Positions 8,258 through 15,911 of a DNA stretch of 34,745 nucleotides are shown in pieces. The stretch's first letter is position 1. The number at the start of each line of letters is the position of its first letter. The notes below the pieces were generated by a model that was not told the origin of the DNA, made no database searches, and was given only the letters and a program-made list of their open reading frames with translations. The DNA comes from Ignavibacteriota bacterium (GTDB lineage: Bacteria; Bacteroidota; Ignavibacteria; UBA10030; UBA6906), in assembly GCA_003152875.1 (NCBI GenBank), contig PMBF01000085.1, positions 1-34,745 of the forward strand, written 5' to 3'. The position numbers and the translations under genes were made by a program.

Positions 8258-9574
8258 TCAAGGCAGGCGGGGGGGTGTCGCTTCGACGGAGAGTCCCGGG
8301 TGAGCGCGGCCGGGTTCATGCACGCCCCGAAGGATTGCCAGACCCGCGACGAAGAACAGCCCGATCACCAATACGGCGAACCGCTCGTTGGTCAGGTCCG
8401 CGATCACACCATAGATGAGGGGCCCAACGACCGCCGATGCCTTGCCGCACAAGCCGTCATAGAAACCGAAGAACTCCGCTTCGTGTGTCTGCGGAGTCAG
8501 GAGGGCCATCAGGCTCCTGCTGGCCGATTGCGAGGAACCGATCGCAACCCCGGCCGCTAGTGCCACGGCATAGAACACCGGGATCGTCGCGACGAAACAT
8601 GCCGCGACACAAATGGCAATCCAGAGCAGGAGCGTGATCATGATCGTCTTCTTCGGGCCAATTCTGTCGGTGATGACCCCGAAGACGAGGGACCCCAGGA
8701 TTGCACTGGTCTGAACGACAGCGAAAAACACAATGATGTCGGCATCGCTCATCCGGAGGACACTCTCCGCAAAGATCGCCGCAAATGCGATGACGGTGAG
8801 GATGCCATCGTTATAGATAAAGAAGGCAACCAGGAATCGGGCGATTGCAGGATGTTCGCGCCTGACGAACAGCGACCGGAAGGTTGAAGCCGATCGGTCC
8901 ATTCCCGCCCGGATCAACGATCGCGGCCGGAGTCCTTCGAGCGGAGGTTCATGGACGAAGAGAAACATCGGGAGGGAGAAGACCAGAAAGAACACCGCGG
9001 CAAGGACAAATGACAGGCGGACATGAAAGAAATATGAAGGGTCGCTCTGCGGGGGGAGAATGAGCATCACGAGCAGGAGGACCGCGAGGGCACCGGCATA
9101 TCCCATGGCGAAACCGTATCCCGAAACCCGGCCATATGATGTCGGGGCGGTCAGTCCGGGAAGGAACGCGTCATAGAACACCAGGCCTCCTTCGAAACCG
9201 ATATTCGCCGCCACGAACAGGAAGATGCCGGTCAGAACCATTCCCTCCTGCACGAAGAACATCAGTCCCGTGCAGAGAACAGACACAAGCGTGAACAGCA
9301 GGAGGAATCGCTTCCTGCTCCGGGAGAAATCGGCGGCCGCTCCAAGCGGGGGAGACAGGATTGCCGCGCAGATCATGGAGAGGCTGACCGACAGCCCCCA
9401 GAGCCAGTGCCGGCCTCCCGCCACGTGGTTGGTGAAATACCGGGAATAAATGACGGTGACGACAATAACGGAAAATGCGGTATTCGCGAAGTCAAACAGG
9501 GTCCACGAGGCAATGCGCCAGCGCGAGGGATGTTGGGGGGTGATGCCGTGTGGCCGGCCTGGGGCTTCCGGCAT
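8258..9574 (-). CDS. MFS transporter, UMF1 / Atg22-like family
   Basis: This is a membrane protein of 438 residues with about twelve hydrophobic segments. The opening WTLFDFANTAFSVIVVTVIY is the signature of the UMF1 family, which is related to the yeast vacuolar effluxer Atg22. The loop with DFSRSRKRFL after the second segment and DRIGPKK in the second half are the usual MFS A-loop equivalents. Family members are thought to move amino acids or other small solutes, but the substrate here is unknown. The gene follows nusB by 15 bases and precedes the DsbD-alpha-like gene by about 135 bases. The cytoplasmic N-terminus is proline-rich. Confidence 0.88.
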   Translation of the reverse strand: MPEAPGRPHGITPQHPSRWRIASWTLFDFANTAFSVIVVTVIYSRYFTNHVAGGRHWLWGLSVSLSMICAAILSPPLGAAADFSRSRKRFLLLFTLVSVLCTGLMFFVQEGMVLTGIFLFVAANIGFEGGLVFYDAFLPGLTAPTSYGRVSGYGFAMGYAGALAVLLLVMLILPPQSDPSYFFHVRLSFVLAAVFFLVFSLPMFLFVHEPPLEGLRPRSLIRAGMDRSASTFRSLFVRREHPAIARFLVAFFIYNDGILTVIAFAAIFAESVLRMSDADIIVFFAVVQTSAILGSLVFGVITDRIGPKKTIMITLLLWIAICVAACFVATIPVFYAVALAAGVAIGSSQSASRSLMALLTPQTHEAEFFGFYDGLCGKASAVVGPLIYGVIADLTNERFAVLVIGLFFVAGLAILRGVHEPGRAHPGLSVEATPPRLP

Positions 9575-9589
9575 GCTGGTGGGTCGGAG

Positions 9590-10075
9590 TCAGGTGTTCT
9601 TGATCGATGATTTTCGGGCACGCGGCGTTTCACCTTCACACAGGCCGCGCCCGGACTTCGGAAGATCTCCCGCTGTCTTCATGTCGTTGAGGACGGCGTC
9701 CAGGACTCCGTTCACAAACTGCCCGCTGCGCGAGGTGCTGAAGAGCTTGGCAAGCTCAATCGCTTCATTCATCGAGACCTTGGGCGGGATCTCTTTGAAG
9801 AACAGGAGTTCGCAGATAGCCATGCGGAGGATCAACCGGTCGAGCACTGCAATCCGCTTGAAGTCCCAGTTGGTCACCTTATCGCGGATAATCAGATCGA
9901 TGTCGCTTGTATGCTCGATGGTGTGGACGACGAGGCGCTTCGCGAACTCATGGGCCGGCTTGTTGTCCGAGAGGCCCGCCAGAACGCACTTGATGACATG
10001 GTCGACGGGATCGCCACCAATCTCGAAGGCATAAAGAGCCTGGACAACCTTCTCACGGACAATCCTTCGTCGCAC
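9590..10075 (-). CDS. nusB: Transcription antitermination factor NusB
   Basis: This is an all-helical RNA-binding protein of 161 residues that, with NusE, loads on boxA of rRNA operons and prevents early termination. Typical pieces are RRIVREKVVQALYAFE at the N-terminus, DRLILRMAICELLFF in the middle and PPKVSMNEAIELAKLFS-type residues followed by FVNGVLDAV. I chose the GTG at 10075 because GGAAGGA sits six bases before it. The product would then begin MRRRIVREKV as is usual in the family. A GTG at 10093 would add six residues and has no spacing to its own ribosome site. The C-terminal 20 residues are charged and beyond the family core. It heads the leftward envelope operon. Confidence 0.93.
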   Translation of the reverse strand: MRRRIVREKVVQALYAFEIGGDPVDHVIKCVLAGLSDNKPAHEFAKRLVVHTIEHTSDIDLIIRDKVTNWDFKRIAVLDRLILRMAICELLFFKEIPPKVSMNEAIELAKLFSTSRSGQFVNGVLDAVLNDMKTAGDLPKSGRGLCEGETPRARKSSIKNT

Positions 10076-10174
10076 GGCAGGTCCTTCCGTCACTCCGTCT
10101 TGTCAACGGTGAGCATGTGCAGTACAGAACACATCGAATGTTTCATGTTCACCACAGGTCACACACAGCAACGA

Positions 10175-10206
10175 CAATAATAACGAAAATCACGCCGAAG
10201 GGCAAG
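10175..10206 (-). promoter_or_regulatory. Putative promoter of the nusB operon
   Basis: On the minus strand, CTTG (10206-10203), 20 bases and TATTATTG (10182-10175) form a promoter of the same layout as others in the window. It predicts a leader of about 95 bases before the nusB GTG. Confidence 0.6.
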
Positions 10207-10301
10207 CGAGAGCCCGCCACGGCCTGGATGCCGCTTGTAGCGTTTTCCGGTCCGGAGGCGAAAAGGCGGGTAACGGGGCCATCCGGCGCATGGCTCCCGG
10301 G

Positions 10302-11369
10302 TCAATCGAAAATTGATGTGCCCCTGGATGCCTTTCGGGGCGGTTTCTGTGCAGCCGGCGGAGCCGGCGGGGGAACGACTTTCCAGTTCACCGGTCCCCA
10401 GATAAACTTCCCGCTCAGATCAATGTAGCCTCGTTGGGCCCCAAGCTGCACAAGGGCAACGCCGTCCTGAAACTGACCCGCCTCGTCAAACTGGCATGTG
10501 ATTACGATTTTTCCCGAGCGGTCGATGTATCCCCACTTCTTTTCATCTCTCACGGCAGCCCTGTCCCCGGAGAAATCCAGGGCTCCCTCGAACAGGAGAG
10601 CAATGACGATCTTGCCGCTGTGATCGATGTATCCCCACTTCGACCCTATCTTCACGGCAGCAAGCTCCCCGGAGAACCTGCGCTCTTCGGCGAATTGCGG
10701 CGGAACCACAGGCTTCCCCTCGAGGTCGATGTAACCGCATTTCTGGCCTACCCGCACTGCAGCCACGTCCTCCACGAAATCTTCGGCAGTGTCATACTGT
10801 GGATTGAGTGCAATTTTTCCATCATGGGTGATGTACCCCCAGCGGGAACCGACCTTTGCTGCCGCGAAACCCATGATGAAATCGTGGACGCCGTCGAAGA
10901 TGGGGTTGATGGCCATGTGACCATCGGGGTCCACAAATCCCCACTTTGTCCCGGTCCGGACGCGAGCCGTGCCGTCGACGAATTCGCCGGCTTCGTCGAA
11001 CTGGGGGTTGATCTTGAGATTGCCTTCCGGGTCGATGAAGCCATACTTGTCACCGACCCGTACCGCTGCCACCCCTTCGGAAAAGGGCTGTGCCCTGTCG
11101 TACTGCGGGTTGATGATGATCTTGCCGTCCGGGTCGATGTAACCGTAGCTTGTGCCCACCTTTATCGCTGCCAGACTCTCGGAGAAGGGCTCGGCGCCAT
11201 CGAACTGGGGCTGGACGACGACTGTCCCCGACTTATTGATGTATCCGTGTCTGTCTTCCTGAGAGATCACATACAGACCGCTTGTGTCACGGGTGCCCTC
11301 CTTATCGCCGCAGGAAGAGAAGACGAGCGCAGAAGCAGCTATGACTGAGACGGCTAAGAATCGAAGCAT
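10302..11369 (-). CDS. WG-repeat lipoprotein with nine repeats
   Basis: This is a 355-residue protein with a lipoprotein signal ending at C20 (ALVFSSC), so it is probably anchored in the outer membrane or periplasm. The rest is nine tandem WG-type repeats of about 33 residues. Each contains a G-[YF]-[IV]-x-x-x-G core, for example GYIDPDG, GFIDPEG, GYIDHSG and GYIDLSG, followed by an NPQFD-like turn and a segment like FSEGVAAVRVG. The final repeat ends in a proline-rich tail. Such repeats form beta hairpins and are thought to mediate binding, but no ligand or function is known. The start at 11369 is the ATG that opens the signal peptide. Confidence 0.9.
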   Translation of the reverse strand: MLRFLAVSVIAASALVFSSCGDKEGTRDTSGLYVISQEDRHGYINKSGTVVVQPQFDGAEPFSESLAAIKVGTSYGYIDPDGKIIINPQYDRAQPFSEGVAAVRVGDKYGFIDPEGNLKINPQFDEAGEFVDGTARVRTGTKWGFVDPDGHMAINPIFDGVHDFIMGFAAAKVGSRWGYITHDGKIALNPQYDTAEDFVEDVAAVRVGQKCGYIDLEGKPVVPPQFAEERRFSGELAAVKIGSKWGYIDHSGKIVIALLFEGALDFSGDRAAVRDEKKWGYIDRSGKIVITCQFDEAGQFQDGVALVQLGAQRGYIDLSGKFIWGPVNWKVVPPPAPPAAQKPPRKASRGTSIFD

Positions 11370-11413
11370 GATCTGACAGGTTGGGAAGGTAGATGAAGAG
11401 AGTTCAGACAGTG

Positions 11414-11445
11414 CAAATATATGTTTCGTGTGCGACAAGGTCAAC
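11414..11445 (-). promoter_or_regulatory. Putative promoter of the WG-repeat gene
   Basis: On the minus strand, GTTG (11445-11442), 20 bases and TATATTTG (11421-11414) match the Bacteroidota -33/-7 consensus fully. The start of transcription would be about 40 bases before the ATG. Confidence 0.7.
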
Positions 11446-11520
11446 GATCCGGAATGGATTCATTGGGCGCGCTTTCCAGTTCCCGCGGCACAGACCCCAA
11501 TCAGAACCAACAGCTGTGCT

Positions 11521-11550
11521 TTTGAAGAGTTTTTGGGCTTTCGTATATTG
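11521..11550 (+). promoter_or_regulatory. Putative promoter of the GT-B-like gene, predicting a leaderless mRNA
   Basis: TTTG (11521-11524), 19 bases and TATATTGT (11544-11551) form a promoter. The ATG at 11555 begins where transcription is expected to start, so the mRNA may have no leader. No ribosome site is present before that ATG, in agreement. Confidence 0.55.
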
Positions 11551-11554
11551 TCCC

Positions 11555-12925
11555 ATGCACGACGAAGCCCACCAAACCTCCATCATTCACGCACAGCCTG
11601 CCTCGGGGCGCACCCGCCGGCCGCGCGCATGGGTAGTATCTGCCGACATGGGGTATGGTCACCGTCGGGCAGTTCATCCACTGCGCGACATTGCCGAGGG
11701 GGGGATCATCAACGCCGGGTCGAGCGAGTCGACGCCCCCGGCTGAACAGAAACTGTGGGAGCGGCTGCTTCACGGTTACGAGGCATTTTCGCGAGCAAGG
11801 AGTCTTCCCTTCATAGGCCGGCCGCTGTTCAGCATCCTCGACACCCTTCTTCGTATCCCTTCGTTTTACCCGATGCGTAATCTCTCCAGCAGCACCTTTC
11901 AGGTCGCGCTTCTGGATTCGCTGATCAAAAAGGGACTGTGCAGCGGCATCATGGAAAAAGTGCGCTCACGCCACCTTCCGATGATCACTTCGTTCTTTGC
12001 GCCCGCGATAGCTGCCGACAGGGCGGGCCATGAGACTGTCTACTGTCTGATTTGCGATGCGGATCTCAACAGAGTCTGGGTCGCGAGAGAGCCGTGGGAG
12101 AGCCGCATCACGTATTTTGCCCCATGCGGGAAGGCGGCGCAGCGTCTCAAGGCGTATGGGGTGCCGGAGCAGCGGATTTTTCTCACCGGATTCCCGTTCT
12201 CGAGGAGCCTGCTGGGAGGCCGCGACCTTCCGGTGCTGAAGGAAGATCTCGGCCAGCGTCTGTTCTACCTGGATCCCTCAGAGCTCTTCAGGCAGAGACA
12301 CGGACCCAGCGTTGAACATTTTCTCGGAAAGAAGCAGTGCATCTTCCGTCATGAACGAGTCCTGACAGTCACATTTTCCGTAGGCGGGGCCGGGGCGCAG
12401 ACGGAGGTTGGGATGTCCATCGCCCGGAGCTTGAAGAAGTCGATCCACGACGGGAGGATCCGGCTCAATCTCGCGGCCGGCGTAAGACCCTCCGTCCGCG
12501 ACAGTTTTCAGCAATTAAAGAGTGAGGTTGCTCCCGATTCCCCTTACCTGCAGATTCTCCATGCCGACAATCTGGACGACTACTTTGATGTCTTTGACGG
12601 GGCCCTCAGGAGTACCGACATCCTCTGGACAAAGCCCAGCGAACTCTCCTTCTACTGCGGACTCGGGATTCCAATTGTGACCACCCCGGCGATAGGGTCT
12701 CAGGAACAGTTCAACAGGCGGTGGCTGCTGGAACTCGGGGCAGGCATAAGGCAGGAAAACCCCGACTACACGGACCAGTGGCTGTTTGACTATCTCCGGA
12801 ACGGCCTGTTCGCGGATGCGGCGTGGTCGGGGTTCCTCAAGGCCCGCAAACTCGGTATTTACAACATTCTTGATATTCTCTCTACCGGAGTCATGCCGCC
12901 CGAGACATCGGCCATCTTACGCTGA
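11555..12925 (+). CDS. GT-B fold glycosyltransferase-like protein, specificity unknown
   Basis: This is a 456-residue protein resembling the MGDG synthase / MurG-like GT-B superfamily. The N-terminal AWVVSADMGYGHRRA (residues 28-42) corresponds to the glycine-rich loop with GHRRA. The C-terminal half contains SVGGAGAQTEVG and then WTKPSELSFYCGLGIPIV, the nucleotide-sugar site pattern in which a serine, glutamate and small residues line the pocket. No membrane segment is seen. I chose ATG 11555 because the frame upstream runs through the divergent promoters. It stands alone between the WG lipoprotein and the T9SS protein genes, so neither partner nor product is indicated. A lipid or cell-wall acceptor is possible but only by analogy. 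Confidence 0.6.
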   Translation: MHDEAHQTSIIHAQPASGRTRRPRAWVVSADMGYGHRRAVHPLRDIAEGGIINAGSSESTPPAEQKLWERLLHGYEAFSRARSLPFIGRPLFSILDTLLRIPSFYPMRNLSSSTFQVALLDSLIKKGLCSGIMEKVRSRHLPMITSFFAPAIAADRAGHETVYCLICDADLNRVWVAREPWESRITYFAPCGKAAQRLKAYGVPEQRIFLTGFPFSRSLLGGRDLPVLKEDLGQRLFYLDPSELFRQRHGPSVEHFLGKKQCIFRHERVLTVTFSVGGAGAQTEVGMSIARSLKKSIHDGRIRLNLAAGVRPSVRDSFQQLKSEVAPDSPYLQILHADNLDDYFDVFDGALRSTDILWTKPSELSFYCGLGIPIVTTPAIGSQEQFNRRWLLELGAGIRQENPDYTDQWLFDYLRNGLFADAAWSGFLKARKLGIYNILDILSTGVMPPETSAILR

Positions 12926-12967
12926 CCCCTTCAATCACCCGGGTCCATTGCCCCCCCCTTCGCCGCA

Positions 12968-12996
12968 TCAGAATCCCGCTGTATCAGAATCCCGCT
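12968..12996 (+). repeat. Short direct repeat
   Basis: TCAGAATCCCGCT occurs twice, 16 bases apart, in a C-rich gene-free spacer of about 240 bases after the GT-B-like gene. Confidence 0.5.
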
Positions 12997-13169
12997 TCAG
13001 ACTGCTTGAATTTCTGAAAGGCGTTCCGCATATTCCCGGAAGTTCGAGGCCATCCGGCTCTCGACCTTTCCCGCCCACCCGTCTTCTCGTGGTTAGGCTC
13101 TCCCGCCCTCCCGTCCCTCACCCGCACCACTGAAGCCCTCCCGGCAAAGCGCGAAAGGAGGAGCAACTC

Positions 13170-14378
13170 ATGAATCGACGATTATGGCGGCAATGCTGCC
13201 TGAAGACCCCGAAGGTGTGTCTGGCGATTCTCATCGCAATGCATATTGACGCGCCGGCCCAGGTTCGTATCAGCCAGATCTACGGTGGAGGAGGCAATGC
13301 AGGCTCGACATTCAAGAACGATTTCATTGAGCTTTTTAATGCTGCGGCAGAGAGTGTGGGCATCAGCGGCTGGTCAGTTCAGTATGCGTCGTCTGCCGGT
13401 GCTGCGTGGCAGAAGACAGACCTGCTCGGTACCATGGGACCGCTGTCCTGGTTCCTGATCCAGGAGGGGCAAGGCGCGGGCGGGACCGAGCCGCTGCCAC
13501 CTCCCGATGTCACGGGCACGATCGGGATGAGTGCGACGGCCGGCAAGGTGGCTCTTGTTCTCAACGAGACTCTTCTTTCGGGGGGACGCCCGGTAGGCGA
13601 ATCGATTGTCGACATGGTGGGATTCGGACCGGGTGCAAGCTGTTATGAAGGTCCGGCTCCTGCTCCCGCGCCGGGAAATGCGACGGCGGTCCTCAGGAAG
13701 GGAGAAGGCATGGTTGACGGGGATGACAACCGGAGTGATTTTGAGGTCGCGCCTCCTCAACCCCGGAATAGCGCGCGCGCGCCGCTTCCCGTGCGCCTTG
13801 TCCGTTTTGTCGCGGAAGCCGCTGGAAGACACCGCACCATGGTTTCATGGTCCACAGACTCGGAAATCGGGAGCTACGGATTCTTTGTCGAGAGAAGAAA
13901 CAAAGGGGAAGAGGGGTTCGTCGAGCTCCCCCGAAGCTTTCGTCAAGGCTGCGGGACGACGACCGATCGTCACGATTACCAGTTCACAGACGAAGATCCC
14001 CCGGCCGTACCTTGCGAGTACAGGCTGCGGGAAGTGAGTCTCGCAGGCACTGCGAATTTCAGCCAATCGATCGAAGTTGTGCCGGTGACATCCGTGACCG
14101 GAGAGGTGGCGGCTACCCTCCGGCTCATGCAGAATTACCCGAACCCCTTCAATCCCTCGACGAGCCTCGAGTTCACGGTGACCCGGACAGAGCGAGTCTC
14201 GCTAAGGGTCTACAGCATTCTGGGGCAAGAGGTGGCGTTACTCTTCGATGGAACCGCAGAGGTTGGCCGGCGTCACCTGGCTCGGTTTGACGCCAGGATG
14301 TTGCCGGCGGGTGTCTATTTTGCCAGGCTGGAATCGGGTGGGAGGAGCTTGATGGTAACCATGCTTGTCATACGATAG
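13170..14378 (+). CDS. Type IX secretion substrate with lamin-tail domain
   Basis: This is an exported protein of 402 residues. A signal peptide covers about 1-30, ending IDAPA. A lamin-tail domain follows (about 32-195, beginning RISQIYGGGGN, with FIELFN and GWSVQYAS). Next is a fibronectin-like strand region (about 210-310, VSWSTDSEIGSYGFFVERR). The C-terminal T9SS sorting domain covers about 320-402, with LMQNYPNPFNPST, VSLRVYSILGQEV and AGVYFARLESG as landmarks. The sorting domain is normally cut off at the outer membrane while the protein is released or anchored. The ATG has a very strong AAAGGAGG site (13154-13161). The role of the lamin-tail part is unknown. In exported bacterial proteins it often accompanies nucleases or adhesins, but no enzyme domain is present here. 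Confidence 0.88.
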   Translation: MNRRLWRQCCLKTPKVCLAILIAMHIDAPAQVRISQIYGGGGNAGSTFKNDFIELFNAAAESVGISGWSVQYASSAGAAWQKTDLLGTMGPLSWFLIQEGQGAGGTEPLPPPDVTGTIGMSATAGKVALVLNETLLSGGRPVGESIVDMVGFGPGASCYEGPAPAPAPGNATAVLRKGEGMVDGDDNRSDFEVAPPQPRNSARAPLPVRLVRFVAEAAGRHRTMVSWSTDSEIGSYGFFVERRNKGEEGFVELPRSFRQGCGTTTDRHDYQFTDEDPPAVPCEYRLREVSLAGTANFSQSIEVVPVTSVTGEVAATLRLMQNYPNPFNPSTSLEFTVTRTERVSLRVYSILGQEVALLFDGTAEVGRRHLARFDARMLPAGVYFARLESGGRSLMVTMLVIR

Positions 14379-14480
14379 AGACTGATTATCGACATGTGAG
14401 CGGTTGGGAGGTGTCCGATGCAAGTCTGGCTGCGCCTTCGCAAGCCCAGATCCATGAAGCGGGAGTAAGTATAGATGGGC

Positions 14481-14509
14481 TTGAAAGATTGGAGATTTCT
14501 CGGTACAAT
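14481..14509 (+). promoter_or_regulatory. Putative sigma-70-type promoter of the regulator gene
   Basis: TTGAAA (14481-14486), 17 bases and TACAAT (14504-14509) form a near-consensus promoter. Transcription would begin around 14516. Confidence 0.65.
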
Positions 14510-14524
14510 CTGAGCATGGTATAA

Positions 14525-14536
14525 CAGGTATACCTG
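14525..14536 (+). promoter_or_regulatory. Putative operator palindrome
   Basis: CAGGTATACCTG is a perfect 12-base palindrome placed just after the predicted transcription start. It is preceded by a further GGTATA copy at 14518. That is where an autorepressor would bind. The regulator encoded next is the natural candidate. Confidence 0.5.
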
Positions 14537-14721
14537 CATCCTCCCACAGGCGGGGTCGCTCGTGCAATTCAGAATCTATGGCCCAGCGGGGAGGCAGATT
14601 CCTTCGTCCCGGACGAGTCAGTCAGGTGTGGTCATGCCAGGGCGGTGCAGTCCCTCGTGCACGGGGATAGCCTTGCAACGGCCTGCAATACATCAGGATG
14701 TAGAGAGGGGGAGATGAGATC

Positions 14722-15861
14722 ATGGCGATAGATATTCGCAAGCCGATCCCGCTCTACCGGCAGATCGCAGAGGAGATACGGGGGACAATTCTCGCCGGCA
14801 AAGTCCAGGTCGGGAGCCAGATTTCATCTCAGCATGAGCTTGCCCGGCAGTACGGCGTCAGTCTTATCACGGTGAAGAAGGCCCTCTCCGAGCTGGTCCA
14901 TGAAGGGGTCCTCTTCAGCCGGGCCGGCAGGGGGACATTCGTCGAACGCCCGCCCGCCGAGTTCAAGCCATTAAAGATCCAGACGCTGGGGATCGTCCTG
15001 CGTGACCTTGCCAGTCCCTTCTTCTCCCTGATCGTGCAGGGTATTGAGGCGAACGCGTCCAGGCTGGGATTTAGCATCCTGGTGTCGAGCGCATCCAACG
15101 AGCAGGAGAAAGAGGATAGCCAGATCAGGCATTTCCACTCGATCGGCGTGGGCGGATTGATCATTGCCTCGATGACACACGATGCGAGAGCATCGGAGGC
15201 GGTCCGGAATCTTCACCGTTGGGAGTTCCCCTATGTTATGGTCTCCTATCTCGAAGATCCCGACATTTACCGTGTCGGTACGGATCACCGTGCGGGAGCA
15301 GCGATGGCAACACGGCACCTTCTCGATCTTGGCCGCAGAAGCATCGGTTATATAGACGGTGAAGAGGGAAACCCCGTGGGCCGGCAGCGCAGCAGGGGGT
15401 ATGGAGAAGCTCTCGCAAGGTCAGGTCTTGAGCCGGATCCGCGCTTCCAATTCCGCCTGCGGCAGCGGGGAGAGTGGAACGACTTTCAGTCCGGCGCGGA
15501 AATCGGCGACCAGGCCTGGGCCAACCGGACTCTTCCAGAGGCATTCTTCGTCTACAACGATCTGGCTGCGCTGGGGCTTCTCCAGGCCCTTCTCAGGCAT
15601 GGAGTCCGTGTGCCCGAGGATGTCGCCATCGTCGGATTCGATGATATCGGTCAGGCCCAATTTGCGACGGTTCCGCTCACCACCGTCCACCAGCCCACAT
15701 TTGAGATCGGGACGAAGGCGGTTGATGTGCTTGTGCGTCGCTTGGCCGGCGAGGCGGCGGAGGCGCAGACGATCCTGATGCCGAGTCTGGTAGTCAGAGA
15801 ATCATGCGGTGCTGTGTCCGGAACAGCGGGACCGCAGGTGGAGAGCCGGAGGGTACCCTGA
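14722..15861 (+). CDS. GntR-type regulator with LacI-like sugar-binding domain
   Basis: This is a DNA-binding regulator of 379 residues. Residues 1-75 are a GntR winged helix (PLYRQIAEEIRGTILAGK, then SQHELARQYGVSLITVKKAL and the wing GRGTFV). Residues about 88-370 are a periplasmic-binding-protein-like domain of the LacI family (LGIVLRDLASPFFSLIVQGIE, then IVGFDDIGQAQFATVPLTTV). This AraR-type combination usually represses sugar-use genes until a sugar binds. The gene stands 50 bases before a 6-phosphogluconate dehydrogenase gene on the same strand, so it probably controls that cluster and itself. The effector is unknown. The start is the only ATG placing PIPLYRQ correctly, with a purine-rich AGAGGGGGAGA upstream. 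Confidence 0.92.
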   Translation: MAIDIRKPIPLYRQIAEEIRGTILAGKVQVGSQISSQHELARQYGVSLITVKKALSELVHEGVLFSRAGRGTFVERPPAEFKPLKIQTLGIVLRDLASPFFSLIVQGIEANASRLGFSILVSSASNEQEKEDSQIRHFHSIGVGGLIIASMTHDARASEAVRNLHRWEFPYVMVSYLEDPDIYRVGTDHRAGAAMATRHLLDLGRRSIGYIDGEEGNPVGRQRSRGYGEALARSGLEPDPRFQFRLRQRGEWNDFQSGAEIGDQAWANRTLPEAFFVYNDLAALGLLQALLRHGVRVPEDVAIVGFDDIGQAQFATVPLTTVHQPTFEIGTKAVDVLVRRLAGEAAEAQTILMPSLVVRESCGAVSGTAGPQVESRRVP

Positions 15862-15911
15862 GGCCGTGACGGTTCACTCAATTCTTTCAGAACATCAAGG
15901 AGGGGTTTCGA

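Larger units (their letters stand above)
14379..14721. other. Regulatory spacer before the sugar-acid regulator
   Basis: This 343-base stretch has no gene that I can support. It holds a promoter (14481-14509), a palindrome (14525-14536) and then a leader of about 200 bases. One 30-codon frame inside the leader has no ribosome site and looks accidental. Confidence 0.5.

Noticed and set aside
10434-11348. A 304-codon plus-strand frame opposite the WG gene
   Set aside because: It reproduces the WG repeat periodicity in antisense, so it is a shadow of the repeats.
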